From Neorhizobium sp. UBA3556 (lineage in GTDB: Bacteria > Pseudomonadota > Alphaproteobacteria > Rhizobiales > Rhizobiaceae), in NCBI GenBank assembly GCA_002376235.1, contig DFNX01000013.1, positions 279,521-343,520 on the forward strand: a DNA stretch of 64,000 nt. Direction: 5' to 3'. Made by a program: the position numbers and the translations under genes. Of the stretch, positions 36,004-44,446 are shown in pieces. Under the pieces are notes generated by a model, which worked only from the letters and a program-made list of their open reading frames with translations, did no database searches and had not been told where the DNA came from. How positions within the stretch are numbered: the stretch's first letter is position 1; the number at the start of each line of letters is the position of its first letter.

Positions 36004-36742
36004 CCAGCTTGAAATCCGCCATTTCCTTTTCGCTCAGATAATAGAGCCGGTCAGGCGGCGTCTCCAGCGCGTGCAGCCACAGGCCGGAGCCGATCCCCAT
36101 CTCATCCAGATGCCGGGCAACCCGCGCCGTCGTCGATTGCGCGCTCGACATCGCCTGTTCAGCCGTTGGCCGCTCGCGGCTGCCGTTGAACACCTGATGC
36201 ACGCCGATGACCGCATCCTTTTCCGCGATACGCTCTGCGCCGCCGGAAAATGCGATCGGGCAGGAGGAGGCGCAAAGCCCGCGGGATGCTATCCGGGTCT
36301 GCAGCTTCTTCTCCCGGATCAGCTTCGACATCGCAATCGCGTCATCCACCGAACCGCCCGGCGAATTCAGCTGCACGGTCTTCACATATTCCCCGCGCGC
36401 CTCGATCTCCTGCGCAAAACGTCCTGCGGCACCCGGATCAATTGTCCCCTCCGCCATCAGCACGCCGCCGGGTTTGAGGTCGAACGTCATCGCCTTGCGT
36501 AAAATCTCGCTTGGGCTTGCGGGCTCCACCGGCGGAGCTGCCGGACGGCCGTCGGTTAAAGCCGGTGGTAGCACGGGCTGATCGTCATGCATGGGGTCGA
36601 AGCCAGGCAGTTCCGAATTTGTCGCCAGCATTTCACGCACATCAATGACAAGAAAGGTGGCAGATGCCGCCAACAGCACGAAAAAGGCGCCGCGCATCAG
36701 CATGCCGTCATCGATGCGGCGGAGGGCGTCACCGATCCTCAT
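35966..36742 (-). CDS. Membrane-anchored ClpP/crotonase-fold protein (COG3904-like)
   Basis: 258 residues. One N-terminal membrane helix (MLMRGAFFVLLAASATFLVID) and a proline-rich linker precede a domain with VQLNSPGGSVDDAIAMSKLIRE and ASRGLCASSCPIAFSGGAERI, the arrangement of periplasmic ClpP-like serine hydrolase relatives; GVHQV provides a candidate histidine. Likely faces the periplasm. Catalysis is not proven. Its start overlaps the preceding gene's end by 14 bp, so it is co-translated with that coiled-coil membrane protein. Confidence 0.72.
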   Translation of the reverse strand: MRIGDALRRIDDGMLMRGAFFVLLAASATFLVIDVREMLATNSELPGFDPMHDDQPVLPPALTDGRPAAPPVEPASPSEILRKAMTFDLKPGGVLMAEGTIDPGAAGRFAQEIEARGEYVKTVQLNSPGGSVDDAIAMSKLIREKKLQTRIASRGLCASSCPIAFSGGAERIAEKDAVIGVHQVFNGSRERPTAEQAMSSAQSTTARVARHLDEMGIGSGLWLHALETPPDRLYYLSEKEMADFKLVTQPVQAPAAKS

Positions 36743-38054
36743 TCAAACGGTCCCTGCGCGAGCGTGCGTCGAGATTGGTGATATTGTTTGGTTCGTCCTC
36801 TTCCTTCTCGCCGTCGACGGTCAAGTCCTTCTTCTCGGCATCTGCCACCGCCTTCTCCAGATCGACGCCATTGGCAGCGAGTGCGCGCTGCACCTCGAGC
36901 GCCTTCAAAAGCTCGGCAGCGGTAATCCGTTCTGCAAAGGGTAGTCTTTCCTCTTGCCTGCGGATCGCGCCATGCACGACGGCAAGAATGAAGACAAGTA
37001 CACCGGGCAGCAGGTCGATCGAGATCGCACCGGCCCAGGCTGGAATGAAGTCCGGTGCATATTGCAGCACCGCTTCTGCCGACGAGAGCGGCACGAAACG
37101 CCGTTCCGCCACCGGCGCATTGGAGAGAATTTCATCCGCTGCCTTGGCAAGCGCCTTTGATTGGGCCGCGACCGACGCGCGGATGGTGCCCATTACCTGA
37201 TCCTGGCGATTGACGAGATTGGCGTCGCTTCCATCGGCTACCGGTGCGATGAAACCAAGCGACAGGTCGTCGGCGGCGCGTCGGATGGAAGGCGCAATCG
37301 AGGTCTGCGCAAGCGAGGTGATGACCCCGGCTAAAGCCACAGCCTCGGCCGAGAACTGGTCGGAGCGCGGTGCGACCTGACCGGGAGCCGAAACGAGCGA
37401 GCGCATGGTCTCAAGCCGCTTCTGCCCTTGTTCGAAAAGCTCGGTGACCTGTTCGCGCGATGCATTGATACCGTTTTCCAGCTCCTTCATCTGGCCCGAC
37501 ATCTGTGAAAGAAGCTGCACGACGCTGCCTGAGCCGTTGGTACCGGTCAGCGCTCCGGATTGCCGCTCGACGGCTGCCAGCTGCGAAAATCGCTCTCCGG
37601 CTCTCTGAATGTCGGGCAACAGGCTTTGCGCGGCCAGTGCATTCTGGTGGGCTCGATCAAGGTCTGCCGTATAGTCCTGCACGGTTTCGGCAAGATGTTG
37701 TTCGACAGCAGCAGAGCCTGCGAGTGCTGCGGCATTCAGCCAGCTCGACATCGCCATGATCATGGCAGCGCCCGCGGCCATGACGCAGAGCATCGCCGCC
37801 CGCCCCGTATGCGACGTTACATGTGGATAAAAGCGCGCCATGTAGGACCAGAAGGCATAGATGCCGACCGAGACCGAGGCAGAATAGATGATGGCGGCGA
37901 AGAAGACCGCAGTCGGCGACCCGTCGAGCAGCGAGCGAACGCCGAGATATGTGTAGACGCCCGACGCCAGCGCCAGAACGGCGAGTGCGAACCGGGTCAT
38001 GGTTTCGACGGCTGTTACACCGTCCTGCAGTCGCTGAGATGTGCCGAGCGCCAT
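36729..38054 (-). CDS. Hypothetical membrane protein with coiled-coil region
   Basis: 441 residues, family not recognised. Three N-terminal membrane helices (about 21-40, 48-70, 84-106), a long mainly helical region (about 110-320) rich in Q, E and A suited to coiled coil, a fourth helix (SIDLLPGVLVFILAVVHG, about 345-365), and an acidic tail ending NLDARSRRDRLNEDR. The topology recalls membrane-anchored scaffold or sensor proteins. It overlaps the ClpP-fold gene by 14 bp, making a two-gene operon that may act as one unit at the membrane. Confidence 0.7.
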   Translation of the reverse strand: MALGTSQRLQDGVTAVETMTRFALAVLALASGVYTYLGVRSLLDGSPTAVFFAAIIYSASVSVGIYAFWSYMARFYPHVTSHTGRAAMLCVMAAGAAMIMAMSSWLNAAALAGSAAVEQHLAETVQDYTADLDRAHQNALAAQSLLPDIQRAGERFSQLAAVERQSGALTGTNGSGSVVQLLSQMSGQMKELENGINASREQVTELFEQGQKRLETMRSLVSAPGQVAPRSDQFSAEAVALAGVITSLAQTSIAPSIRRAADDLSLGFIAPVADGSDANLVNRQDQVMGTIRASVAAQSKALAKAADEILSNAPVAERRFVPLSSAEAVLQYAPDFIPAWAGAISIDLLPGVLVFILAVVHGAIRRQEERLPFAERITAAELLKALEVQRALAANGVDLEKAVADAEKKDLTVDGEKEEDEPNNITNLDARSRRDRLNEDR

Positions 38055-38181
38055 GGGCTAGCTCCGAAAAGAGGAATGTATTCCTCCAAGAGAGTAGGAA
38101 GAAGCTGGCGGAATCAAGACTTGGGCGTGGTGCCGGTATCGTCAAAGCGGGCGGAACGCTGACTTTCAGGTCAAATTGCGG

Positions 38182-39756
38182 TTACGCCTCGATCCCCTGC
38201 ATGCCAAAACCGCCGAGCGCGAAGAAATCGTCGATCGCATGAATAGGCGAGATCGCGATCAGCCTTGCGAGGAAGGCGTCGGAAGCAAGTTCGTCCTCGA
38301 TCGCCTCCACCTCGGCGGAAAGCGCCCGGTCGACCGTGTAGAATGTCGCGTGCTTGCGGACCACCTCGTAGATAAGCCGTACTGCACCGCCCGGCTCGTC
38401 GCCATGAATATCCATAGCCTGCGCCGCCAGAAGCGCCTCCAGTCCCGCAAGGCGTCTCACGGCCCGCACCTGCCGCTCGAAGCGTTCGACCACGAGCGGC
38501 AAAAAGGCAGCCTCGTCCTCCATGCCGCCGGCAACCACGATCGACTGCGCCGAGACTGGATTGCTCATCGATAGAACCCGCGAATAGATATCGCCGGCAA
38601 GCTTGATGATCGGCCCGAAACCGGTGGCGATTGCGCCCGGCGTCACCAGATTGACCGGCAGGTCGCGCCTTTGTCCGTTGCCCAGAAGGACGCAGCGGTT
38701 GAAGGAATTGCGTGCTGCGTGCGCCATGCACAAGACCGCCGATTCCATCAGCACCGTCACGTCGAGCGGCAGCGAACCGCCTGAGGTCAGCACCCGGCCA
38801 TCGGCAATCACCGGATTGTCGTCGGAACGACCGGTTGCCGCGAGGATCTTGTGGCCGGAGGTCAGCACGCTTTCGAACACTGCGCCGAAAACCTGCGGGA
38901 TCATTCGAAGACTGAGCGGATCCTGCACATGCGTGCCGCTTGGCCAATTCCAACCCTGCGAGGCATTCAGCAGCCATGAGCCGATCATCGCCTCGCGCGC
39001 CGTGCCTACATGGGTGACGGCAAGCCAGGGATCGCGTGAGGCGCCCATCGCGCCGGATGCGGTAAGGCCGGTGGCGAGCAATACGCGCAACGCGCCGGCC
39101 GCACCCCGCATGATCCGGGCGGCTGCGGCAAAACTGACGGCATTGACGCTGAGCGAGGCGAGGCTGTCACGCGGGGCCATGCGCTGCGGCGAAATCCCGG
39201 CAGCGGCAAAAGCGTCCAGCGCCGGCATTCGTTTGCCCTGATAAACGGCCTCGCCGACGCCGGTTAGCACCGCGCCGATCTGGCCCATCAGGCCGATGTC
39301 GGCGCAACCGATCGAACCCGTGCGGCGAACGACGGGAATGACATCGGCTTCCAGCAGCGCGAGATAACTCTCCACCAGTTCCGTCGTGCAGCCGACATAA
39401 CCGGTCAGTGCGGTATTGATCCTGAGTGCGATCGCGTTGCGCACGACTTCCGTCGGAAACGGATCGCCGGTGCCGAAGTGATGGGCGCGTACCAGGCCGA
39501 GATTGAACTGGTCGAGTTCGTCGCTCGACCACTCGACATCCTTCATCGCGCCGACGCCGGTCGTCGCCCCATAGACCGGCATGCCGTCTGCGATCGCCTG
39601 TTCGAGCACGGCTCTTGCTGCCCGAACGCGCGCCATGCCGTCCGGCTCAGCGCTGATTGCGGCGCGGCCATCGCCGATCACCAGAAGTTCCGCAAAACCG
39701 AGGGGTTGCCCGGTCAACTGGATGGGAAATTTCGCCTCGGACATCTGCTTTGCCAT
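38182..39756 (-). CDS. Histidine/aromatic amino acid ammonia-lyase homologue lacking the MIO triad
   Basis: 524 residues with the full lyase fold: YGATTGVG near residue 62, NLGLVRAHHFGTGDPF, LASLSVNAVSFAAA, QDPLSLRMIPQVFGAVFE, DDNPVIADG and AGGMEDEAAFL. The segment that normally holds Ala-Ser-Gly, which cyclises to the MIO electrophile, reads GSIGCADIGLMG, so Ser is replaced by Ala and Gly by Asp. Ordinary ammonia-lyase chemistry is therefore doubtful, while most pocket residues (Y, H, N, R, E) are kept. It lies 71 bp after ubiB on the same strand. Start could also be the ATG four codons in. Confidence 0.8.
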   Translation of the reverse strand: MAKQMSEAKFPIQLTGQPLGFAELLVIGDGRAAISAEPDGMARVRAARAVLEQAIADGMPVYGATTGVGAMKDVEWSSDELDQFNLGLVRAHHFGTGDPFPTEVVRNAIALRINTALTGYVGCTTELVESYLALLEADVIPVVRRTGSIGCADIGLMGQIGAVLTGVGEAVYQGKRMPALDAFAAAGISPQRMAPRDSLASLSVNAVSFAAAARIMRGAAGALRVLLATGLTASGAMGASRDPWLAVTHVGTAREAMIGSWLLNASQGWNWPSGTHVQDPLSLRMIPQVFGAVFESVLTSGHKILAATGRSDDNPVIADGRVLTSGGSLPLDVTVLMESAVLCMAHAARNSFNRCVLLGNGQRRDLPVNLVTPGAIATGFGPIIKLAGDIYSRVLSMSNPVSAQSIVVAGGMEDEAAFLPLVVERFERQVRAVRRLAGLEALLAAQAMDIHGDEPGGAVRLIYEVVRKHATFYTVDRALSAEVEAIEDELASDAFLARLIAISPIHAIDDFFALGGFGMQGIEA

Positions 39757-39827
39757 TCTCCCAGATTATTGGAAATGCGGCCGCGGGATATCCCGAAATG
39801 CGAACGGATATGTCGCGCGAAAACCCG

Positions 39828-41387
39828 TCAGAGCGTCACGGCGATATAGACGAGTGCTGCCGCAATCACCCACAGCGCCAATCGGCCGTAACGGCTGTGT
39901 CGGGCCTCCGCTTTCCCGATCGCTTCAGCTGTCTCGGCATCGAAACGCAGGCCGTTTTCGCTCATATGGACCAGTTCCTGATGGAACTTGCCCGTCTGCG
40001 CCGCAATCTCGGGGGCTGCCTCGGCAAGCTTGACGATCGCCTTCAAGCCGTCCTTGACGTCGGACACCACCCGTTTCGGGCCGAGATTGTCGCGGATCCA
40101 GTCGCCGACGACGGGCTCAGAAGCCTTCCACATGTTGAAGCGTGGATTGAGCATGCGCGACACGCCCTCGACCACCACCATCGTCTTCTGCAACAGGATC
40201 AGCTCCGGCCGCGTCTGCATCTCGAAAAGGTCGGTCACTTCAAACAGCAGCGCCAGAAGCCGCGCCATTGAGATCGTCTCTGCCGGCTGGCCATGAATCG
40301 GCTCGCCGATCGCCCGGATCGCCTGTGCAAATGCTGCAACGTCGTGATGGCCGGGCACGTAACCGGCTTCGAAATGCACTTCGGCAACGCGCATGTAATC
40401 GCGGGTGATGAAGCCGAACAGGATTTCCGCCAGGAACCGCCGTTCCTTTTTGCCCAGTCGCCCGGTGATACCCATGTCGACCGCAACGATCGTGCCGTTG
40501 GCTTCGACGAACAGGTTGCCGGGATGCATGTCGGCATGGAAGAAACCGTCGCGCAGCGTGTGACGCAGGAAGGACTGGATCAGTACCTCGGCAAGCTTTT
40601 CCAGATTATGACCGGCGGCGCGCAGCGCCTCGACATCGTTCATCTTGATGCCGTCGATCCACTCCATGGTGATCACGTCGCGGCCGGTCCGTTCCCAATC
40701 GACGGTTGGAACCCTAAAGCCCGGATCATCCTTGGTGTTTTCGGCAATCTCGGAAAGGGCCGCGGCCTCAAGGCGCAGGTCCATTTCCATCTTGGTGGTC
40801 TGTTCCAGCGTCCGCGTCACCTCGATCGGGCGAAGGCGCCGACTGGAGGGCAGGAGCCGCTCCTGCATGCGGGCAACCACATACATGCCCTCGATGTCAT
40901 GGGCAAAACGCTGGCGCACGCCGGGGCGCACGACCTTGACGGCAACCTTCTTGCCGTTAACGGTCGCTGGATGAACCTGCGCGATGGACGCGGCTGCGAT
41001 CGGTTCTTCAAACGACGTGTAGAGGTCTTCGATCGGCCGGCCGAGCGAGGTCTGGATCGCGTTCTTGGCGACCTCCGTCGGGAAAAACGCCATCCGGTCC
41101 TGCAGCATGGCAAGATCGACAGCCCAGTCGACACCGACGACGTCCGGGCGGGTGGCGAGAAACTGGCCGATCTTCACATAGGAGGGCCCAAGCCGGTCGA
41201 CGGCGCGCGTCAGTCTTTCGCTGCGCGCCTGCTTCTTGGCGCGAAAGCGCGCAAGCGGCTCCAGCATCGATTTCGCAAAACCGACAGCTGGCGGCATGTC
41301 TTCGGTCGGAAGCGCGGAAACCACGCCTTCGCGGACAAGGACCCAGCCGACACGGGCGAGCCGGAAATAGGCGCCGATCGTGCTCAT
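39828..41387 (-). CDS. ubiB: Ubiquinone biosynthesis kinase-like protein UbiB
   Basis: 519 residues of the atypical kinase (ADCK/ABC1) family. Motifs: KxGQ as YVKIGQFLATRPDV, the Ala-rich AAASIAQVH, the lysine in VAVKVVRPG, HADMHPGNLF, and VDMGITGRLG for the metal-binding loop. A C-terminal membrane helix (LALWVIAAALVYIAVTL) anchors it. Needed for ubiquinone formation, probably via lipid-precursor handling rather than hydroxylation. Starts 4 bp after ubiE. Confidence 0.94.
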   Translation of the reverse strand: MSTIGAYFRLARVGWVLVREGVVSALPTEDMPPAVGFAKSMLEPLARFRAKKQARSERLTRAVDRLGPSYVKIGQFLATRPDVVGVDWAVDLAMLQDRMAFFPTEVAKNAIQTSLGRPIEDLYTSFEEPIAAASIAQVHPATVNGKKVAVKVVRPGVRQRFAHDIEGMYVVARMQERLLPSSRRLRPIEVTRTLEQTTKMEMDLRLEAAALSEIAENTKDDPGFRVPTVDWERTGRDVITMEWIDGIKMNDVEALRAAGHNLEKLAEVLIQSFLRHTLRDGFFHADMHPGNLFVEANGTIVAVDMGITGRLGKKERRFLAEILFGFITRDYMRVAEVHFEAGYVPGHHDVAAFAQAIRAIGEPIHGQPAETISMARLLALLFEVTDLFEMQTRPELILLQKTMVVVEGVSRMLNPRFNMWKASEPVVGDWIRDNLGPKRVVSDVKDGLKAIVKLAEAAPEIAAQTGKFHQELVHMSENGLRFDAETAEAIGKAEARHSRYGRLALWVIAAALVYIAVTL

Positions 41388-41391
41388 GCGC

Positions 41392-42168
41392 TCAAAGCTT
41401 CCAGCCGGAATGCAGCGCGGCGATGCCGCCGGTGTAATTGGTATAGCTCACGCGGGAAAAACCGGCGGTGCGGATCATCGTGGCGAAATTCTCCTGGCTG
41501 GGGAATTTGCGGATGGACTCCACCAGATACTGATAGGGTTCGGCGTCGCCGGTAATCATCTTGCCGAATTGCGGGATCGCCTTGAAAGACCACTCTTCGT
41601 AAAACTTGTCGAGCAGCGGCATTTCGACTTCTGAGAATTCCAGAACCAGAAGACGCCCGCCGCGCTTCAGGACGCGATAGGCCTCAGACAGCGCCACATC
41701 GATGCGTGGCACGTTGCGGATACCGAAGGCGACCGTATAGGCGTCGAAGGAATTGTTTTCGAAAGGAAGCGATTCCGCATTGGCCTCGACGAAATCGAGA
41801 TTGTCGGAAAGCTTCTTCTTCGCCGCACGCTCGGCGCCGACGGCAAGCATCGAACCGTTGATATCGAGCACTGTCGTATGCGCCTTGCGGCCGGAGGCCT
41901 CCACGATGCGGAAGGCGATGTCACCGGTGCCTCCGGCAACGTCGAGTGTCTTGTAGCCTTCTTCCTTGCGCGGGCTGAGCGAGGCGATCATCGCATCCTT
42001 CCAGACGCGGTGCATGCCGGCCGACATCACGTCGTTCATGATGTCGTAGCGTTTGGCAACCTTATGGAAGACATCGTTGACCAGCCCCTGCTTTTCTCCG
42101 TCGGCCACCTGGCGGAAGCCATAGGAGGTTTCCATTCCGCCTTGGGCGCCGGTTCGGGCTTCGGTCAT
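41392..42168 (-). CDS. ubiE: Demethylmenaquinone/ubiquinone C-methyltransferase UbiE
   Basis: 258 residues. SAM-dependent C-methylation of the quinone ring. UbiE signatures YDIMNDVMSAGMHRVWKDAMI and RVLKRGGRLLVLEFSEVEMPLLDKFYEEWSF are present, with TLDVAGGTGDIAFRI as the SAM site. Directly followed by ubiB (4 bp). Divergent from mutM across 151 bp. Confidence 0.95.
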   Translation of the reverse strand: MTEARTGAQGGMETSYGFRQVADGEKQGLVNDVFHKVAKRYDIMNDVMSAGMHRVWKDAMIASLSPRKEEGYKTLDVAGGTGDIAFRIVEASGRKAHTTVLDINGSMLAVGAERAAKKKLSDNLDFVEANAESLPFENNSFDAYTVAFGIRNVPRIDVALSEAYRVLKRGGRLLVLEFSEVEMPLLDKFYEEWSFKAIPQFGKMITGDAEPYQYLVESIRKFPSQENFATMIRTAGFSRVSYTNYTGGIAALHSGWKL

Positions 42169-42319
42169 CGGTTACTCCTTAACGTCTTGTCCTTGAGCCT
42201 TCGATGGTAGCGAAACCGATTGTGGATCGCTATGTGGTGGATGGCCCGTTCGGTAAATCAATTGTCCGTCCGGTCTATAGATCACCGGCGCGGTTGTTGA
42301 AACAGGAAGTTAGGTATCC

Positions 42320-43198
42320 ATGCCCGAATTGCCAGAGGTCGAAACCGTCAGACGCGGGCTTGCCCCGGTCATGGAAGGCGCGCGGGTGACGCAGCTTCAG
42401 CAGAACCGTCCCGACCTGCGTTTTCCATTCCCCGAAAACTTCTCAGAACTGGTCTCCGGCCGCCGCATAATCTCCCTCGGCCGCCGCGCAAAATATCTGC
42501 TGATCGATCTGGAGGACGACCTGACCTTGATCAGCCATCTCGGCATGTCCGGCTCGTTCCGCGTCGAGGATGAAGTTCAGGGCGACTTTCACCATGTCCG
42601 TTCGAAAGACGGCAAGCACGATCACGTCATCTTCCATGTCGAGCGCGACGGAAGAGAACAGAAGGTCATCTATAACGATCCGCGCCGCTTCGGCTTCATG
42701 CATTTGTGGAAGCGTAGCGATCTCGATCTTTACCCGGCCTTTGCAGAGCTCGGTCCGGAACCGACCGGCAATGCGCTTGGTGCCGATTATCTGGCCGCTC
42801 GCCTGAGCGGCAAGAGCCAGCCGCTGAAAGGTGCGCTGCTCGATCAGACGGTGATCGCCGGTCTCGGCAATATCTATGTCTGCGAAGCCCTGTGGCGATC
42901 GCACCTGTCGCCGAAACGCCAGTCGGGCACGCTGGTGACGCCGAAGGGCAAGCCGAAAAAGGAACTGCTGGCTCTGACCGAGGCAATCCGCGCCGTCATC
43001 GCCGATGCGATTGCAGCCGGCGGCTCGTCCCTGCGCGACCATATCCAGACGGATGGATCGCTCGGTTATTTCCAGCATTCCTTCTCCGTCTATGATCGCG
43101 AGGGCGGGGCTTGCCGCATGCCGGGATGCAACGGTACCGTTGAGCGCATCACGCAATCGGGCCGGTCGACCTTCTATTGCCAGGCCTGCCAGAACTAA
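42320..43198 (+). CDS. mutM: Formamidopyrimidine-DNA glycosylase
   Basis: 292 residues. MPELPEVETVRRGL gives the catalytic P2 and E3; RRAKYLLIDL has the beta-loop lysine, and the C-terminal zinc finger is CRMPGCNGTVERITQSGRSTFYCQACQ (four cysteines). Excises 8-oxoguanine and formamidopyrimidines from DNA. Followed 28 bp later by the enoyl-CoA hydratase gene, the usual rhizobial order. Confidence 0.96.
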   Translation: MPELPEVETVRRGLAPVMEGARVTQLQQNRPDLRFPFPENFSELVSGRRIISLGRRAKYLLIDLEDDLTLISHLGMSGSFRVEDEVQGDFHHVRSKDGKHDHVIFHVERDGREQKVIYNDPRRFGFMHLWKRSDLDLYPAFAELGPEPTGNALGADYLAARLSGKSQPLKGALLDQTVIAGLGNIYVCEALWRSHLSPKRQSGTLVTPKGKPKKELLALTEAIRAVIADAIAAGGSSLRDHIQTDGSLGYFQHSFSVYDREGGACRMPGCNGTVERITQSGRSTFYCQACQN

Positions 43199-43226
43199 GC
43201 CGCAGACGACTTGGGAGGACACTTCT

Positions 43227-44012
43227 ATGGCCCTTGAAACCGATTTTGAAACCATCCTGACCGAAACCCGCGGCGCGGTGGCGATCATCACGCTGAACCG
43301 CCCAAAGGCACTTAATGCACTGAACTCGACCGTCATGGCCGAGTTGATCACGGCACTGAGCGCCTATGACAAGGACGAAAGCGTTGCTGCTGTCGTCCTC
43401 ACCGGCTCCGAGAAGGCATTCGCAGCCGGCGCTGATATCAAGGAAATGCAGTCGCTCGAATTCGTCGACGCCTATCTCGGCGATTTCATTTCCGGCTGGG
43501 ATGCCGTTGCGTCTTTCCGCAAGCCGCTGATCGCTGCTGTTTCAGGCTTTGCACTGGGCGGCGGCTGCGAGCTCGCCATGATGTGCGACTTCATCATCGC
43601 GTCGAATACGGCAAAGTTCGGCCAGCCGGAGATCACCCTCGGCGTCATTCCGGGCATGGGCGGCTCGCAGCGCCTTACCCGTGCGGTCGGCAAGGCCAAG
43701 GCGATGGATATGGTTCTGACCGGCCGGATGATGGATGCAGCGGAGGCGGAGCGTGCGGGACTCGTATCGCGTGTAGTCGAGGCCGAAAAACTGATGGACG
43801 AGGCACTGGCTGCTGCGGAGAAGATTTCCGGCTTCCCGCGTGCCGCCACGCTGATGGCCAAGGAGGCCGTCAACCGGTCTTTCGAGACGACACTCTCCGA
43901 AGGGCTGCGTTTCGAACGACGCCTATTCCAGTCGCTGTTTGCCACCGCCGACCAGAAAGAAGGCATGTCCGCCTTTGTCGAAAAGCGCAAACCCGCCTTT
44001 TCCAATAGGTAG
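43227..44012 (+). CDS. Enoyl-CoA hydratase
   Basis: 261 residues of the crotonase family. The start at 43227 (GGGAGGAC upstream) gives MALETDFETILTE. Oxyanion-hole segments AFAAGADIKEM and ALGGGCELAMMCDFIIAS and the two catalytic glutamates around GGGCELAM and PEITLGVIPGMGGSQRL are present. Acts in fatty acid beta-oxidation. Precedes rpsT as in other rhizobia. A fadB-type symbol is not assigned because paralogues are common. Confidence 0.92.
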   Translation: MALETDFETILTETRGAVAIITLNRPKALNALNSTVMAELITALSAYDKDESVAAVVLTGSEKAFAAGADIKEMQSLEFVDAYLGDFISGWDAVASFRKPLIAAVSGFALGGGCELAMMCDFIIASNTAKFGQPEITLGVIPGMGGSQRLTRAVGKAKAMDMVLTGRMMDAAEAERAGLVSRVVEAEKLMDEALAAAEKISGFPRAATLMAKEAVNRSFETTLSEGLRFERRLFQSLFATADQKEGMSAFVEKRKPAFSNR

Positions 44013-44028
44013 AGGCTTAAAAAGCGCG

Positions 44029-44057
44029 TTGACTGGGCCGGGTATTCCCGCTATATG
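44029..44057 (+). promoter_or_regulatory. Sigma-70-type promoter of rpsT
   Basis: TTGACT (44029-44034), exactly 17 bp, then TATATG (44052-44057). The match to a housekeeping promoter is good, and it lies about 120 bp before the rpsT ATG. Confidence 0.75.
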
Positions 44058-44179
44058 CCCGCCCACAGTTGGGAAAGCCTTTATGCGGCTTCCTCTATTG
44101 CTCCCGAATTGCTGGATGATGGGTCGCAGGACCGGCGGCAACGGTGGAGTGTTGGTTCGAATTCGTAGAGAGGCATGAA

Positions 44180-44446
44180 ATGGCCAATACAACTTCGGCG
44201 AAAAAAGCGACCCGCAAGATCGCTCGCCGCACCGCAGTCAACAAGGCTCGCCGTTCGCGCGTTCGCGGCTTCATCCGTAAGGTTGAAGAAGCCATCGCAA
44301 CCGGTGACGTAGGTGTTGCTGCAGAAGCACTCAAGGCTGCTCAGCCCGAGATCGCTCGCGCCGCTACCAAGGGCGTCCTTCACAGCAACACGGCATCCCG
44401 CAAGGTGTCCCGTCTTGCTGCTCGCGTGAAGGCACTTTCCGCCTAA
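44180..44446 (+). CDS. rpsT: 30S ribosomal protein S20
   Basis: 88 residues, strongly basic: MANTTSAKKATRKIARRTAVNKARRSRVRGFIRKVEEAI and HSNTASRKVSRLAARVKAL. Binds the 5' domain and h44 of 16S rRNA. The start at 44180 has AGAGAGG nearby and the standard N-terminus. Own promoter upstream and a terminator downstream; precedes dnaA as is normal in Rhizobiales. Confidence 0.97.
   Translation: MANTTSAKKATRKIARRTAVNKARRSRVRGFIRKVEEAIATGDVGVAAEALKAAQPEIARAATKGVLHSNTASRKVSRLAARVKALSA

Noticed and set aside
37822..37830. Exact DnaA box (TGTGGATAA on plus strand)
   Set aside because: Single copy inside a coding gene with no A+T-rich region or other boxes; not an origin.
40293..41555. 420-codon open frame antisense to ubiB/ubiE
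   Set aside because: Mirror of ubiB codon bias; ubiB motifs are decisive.
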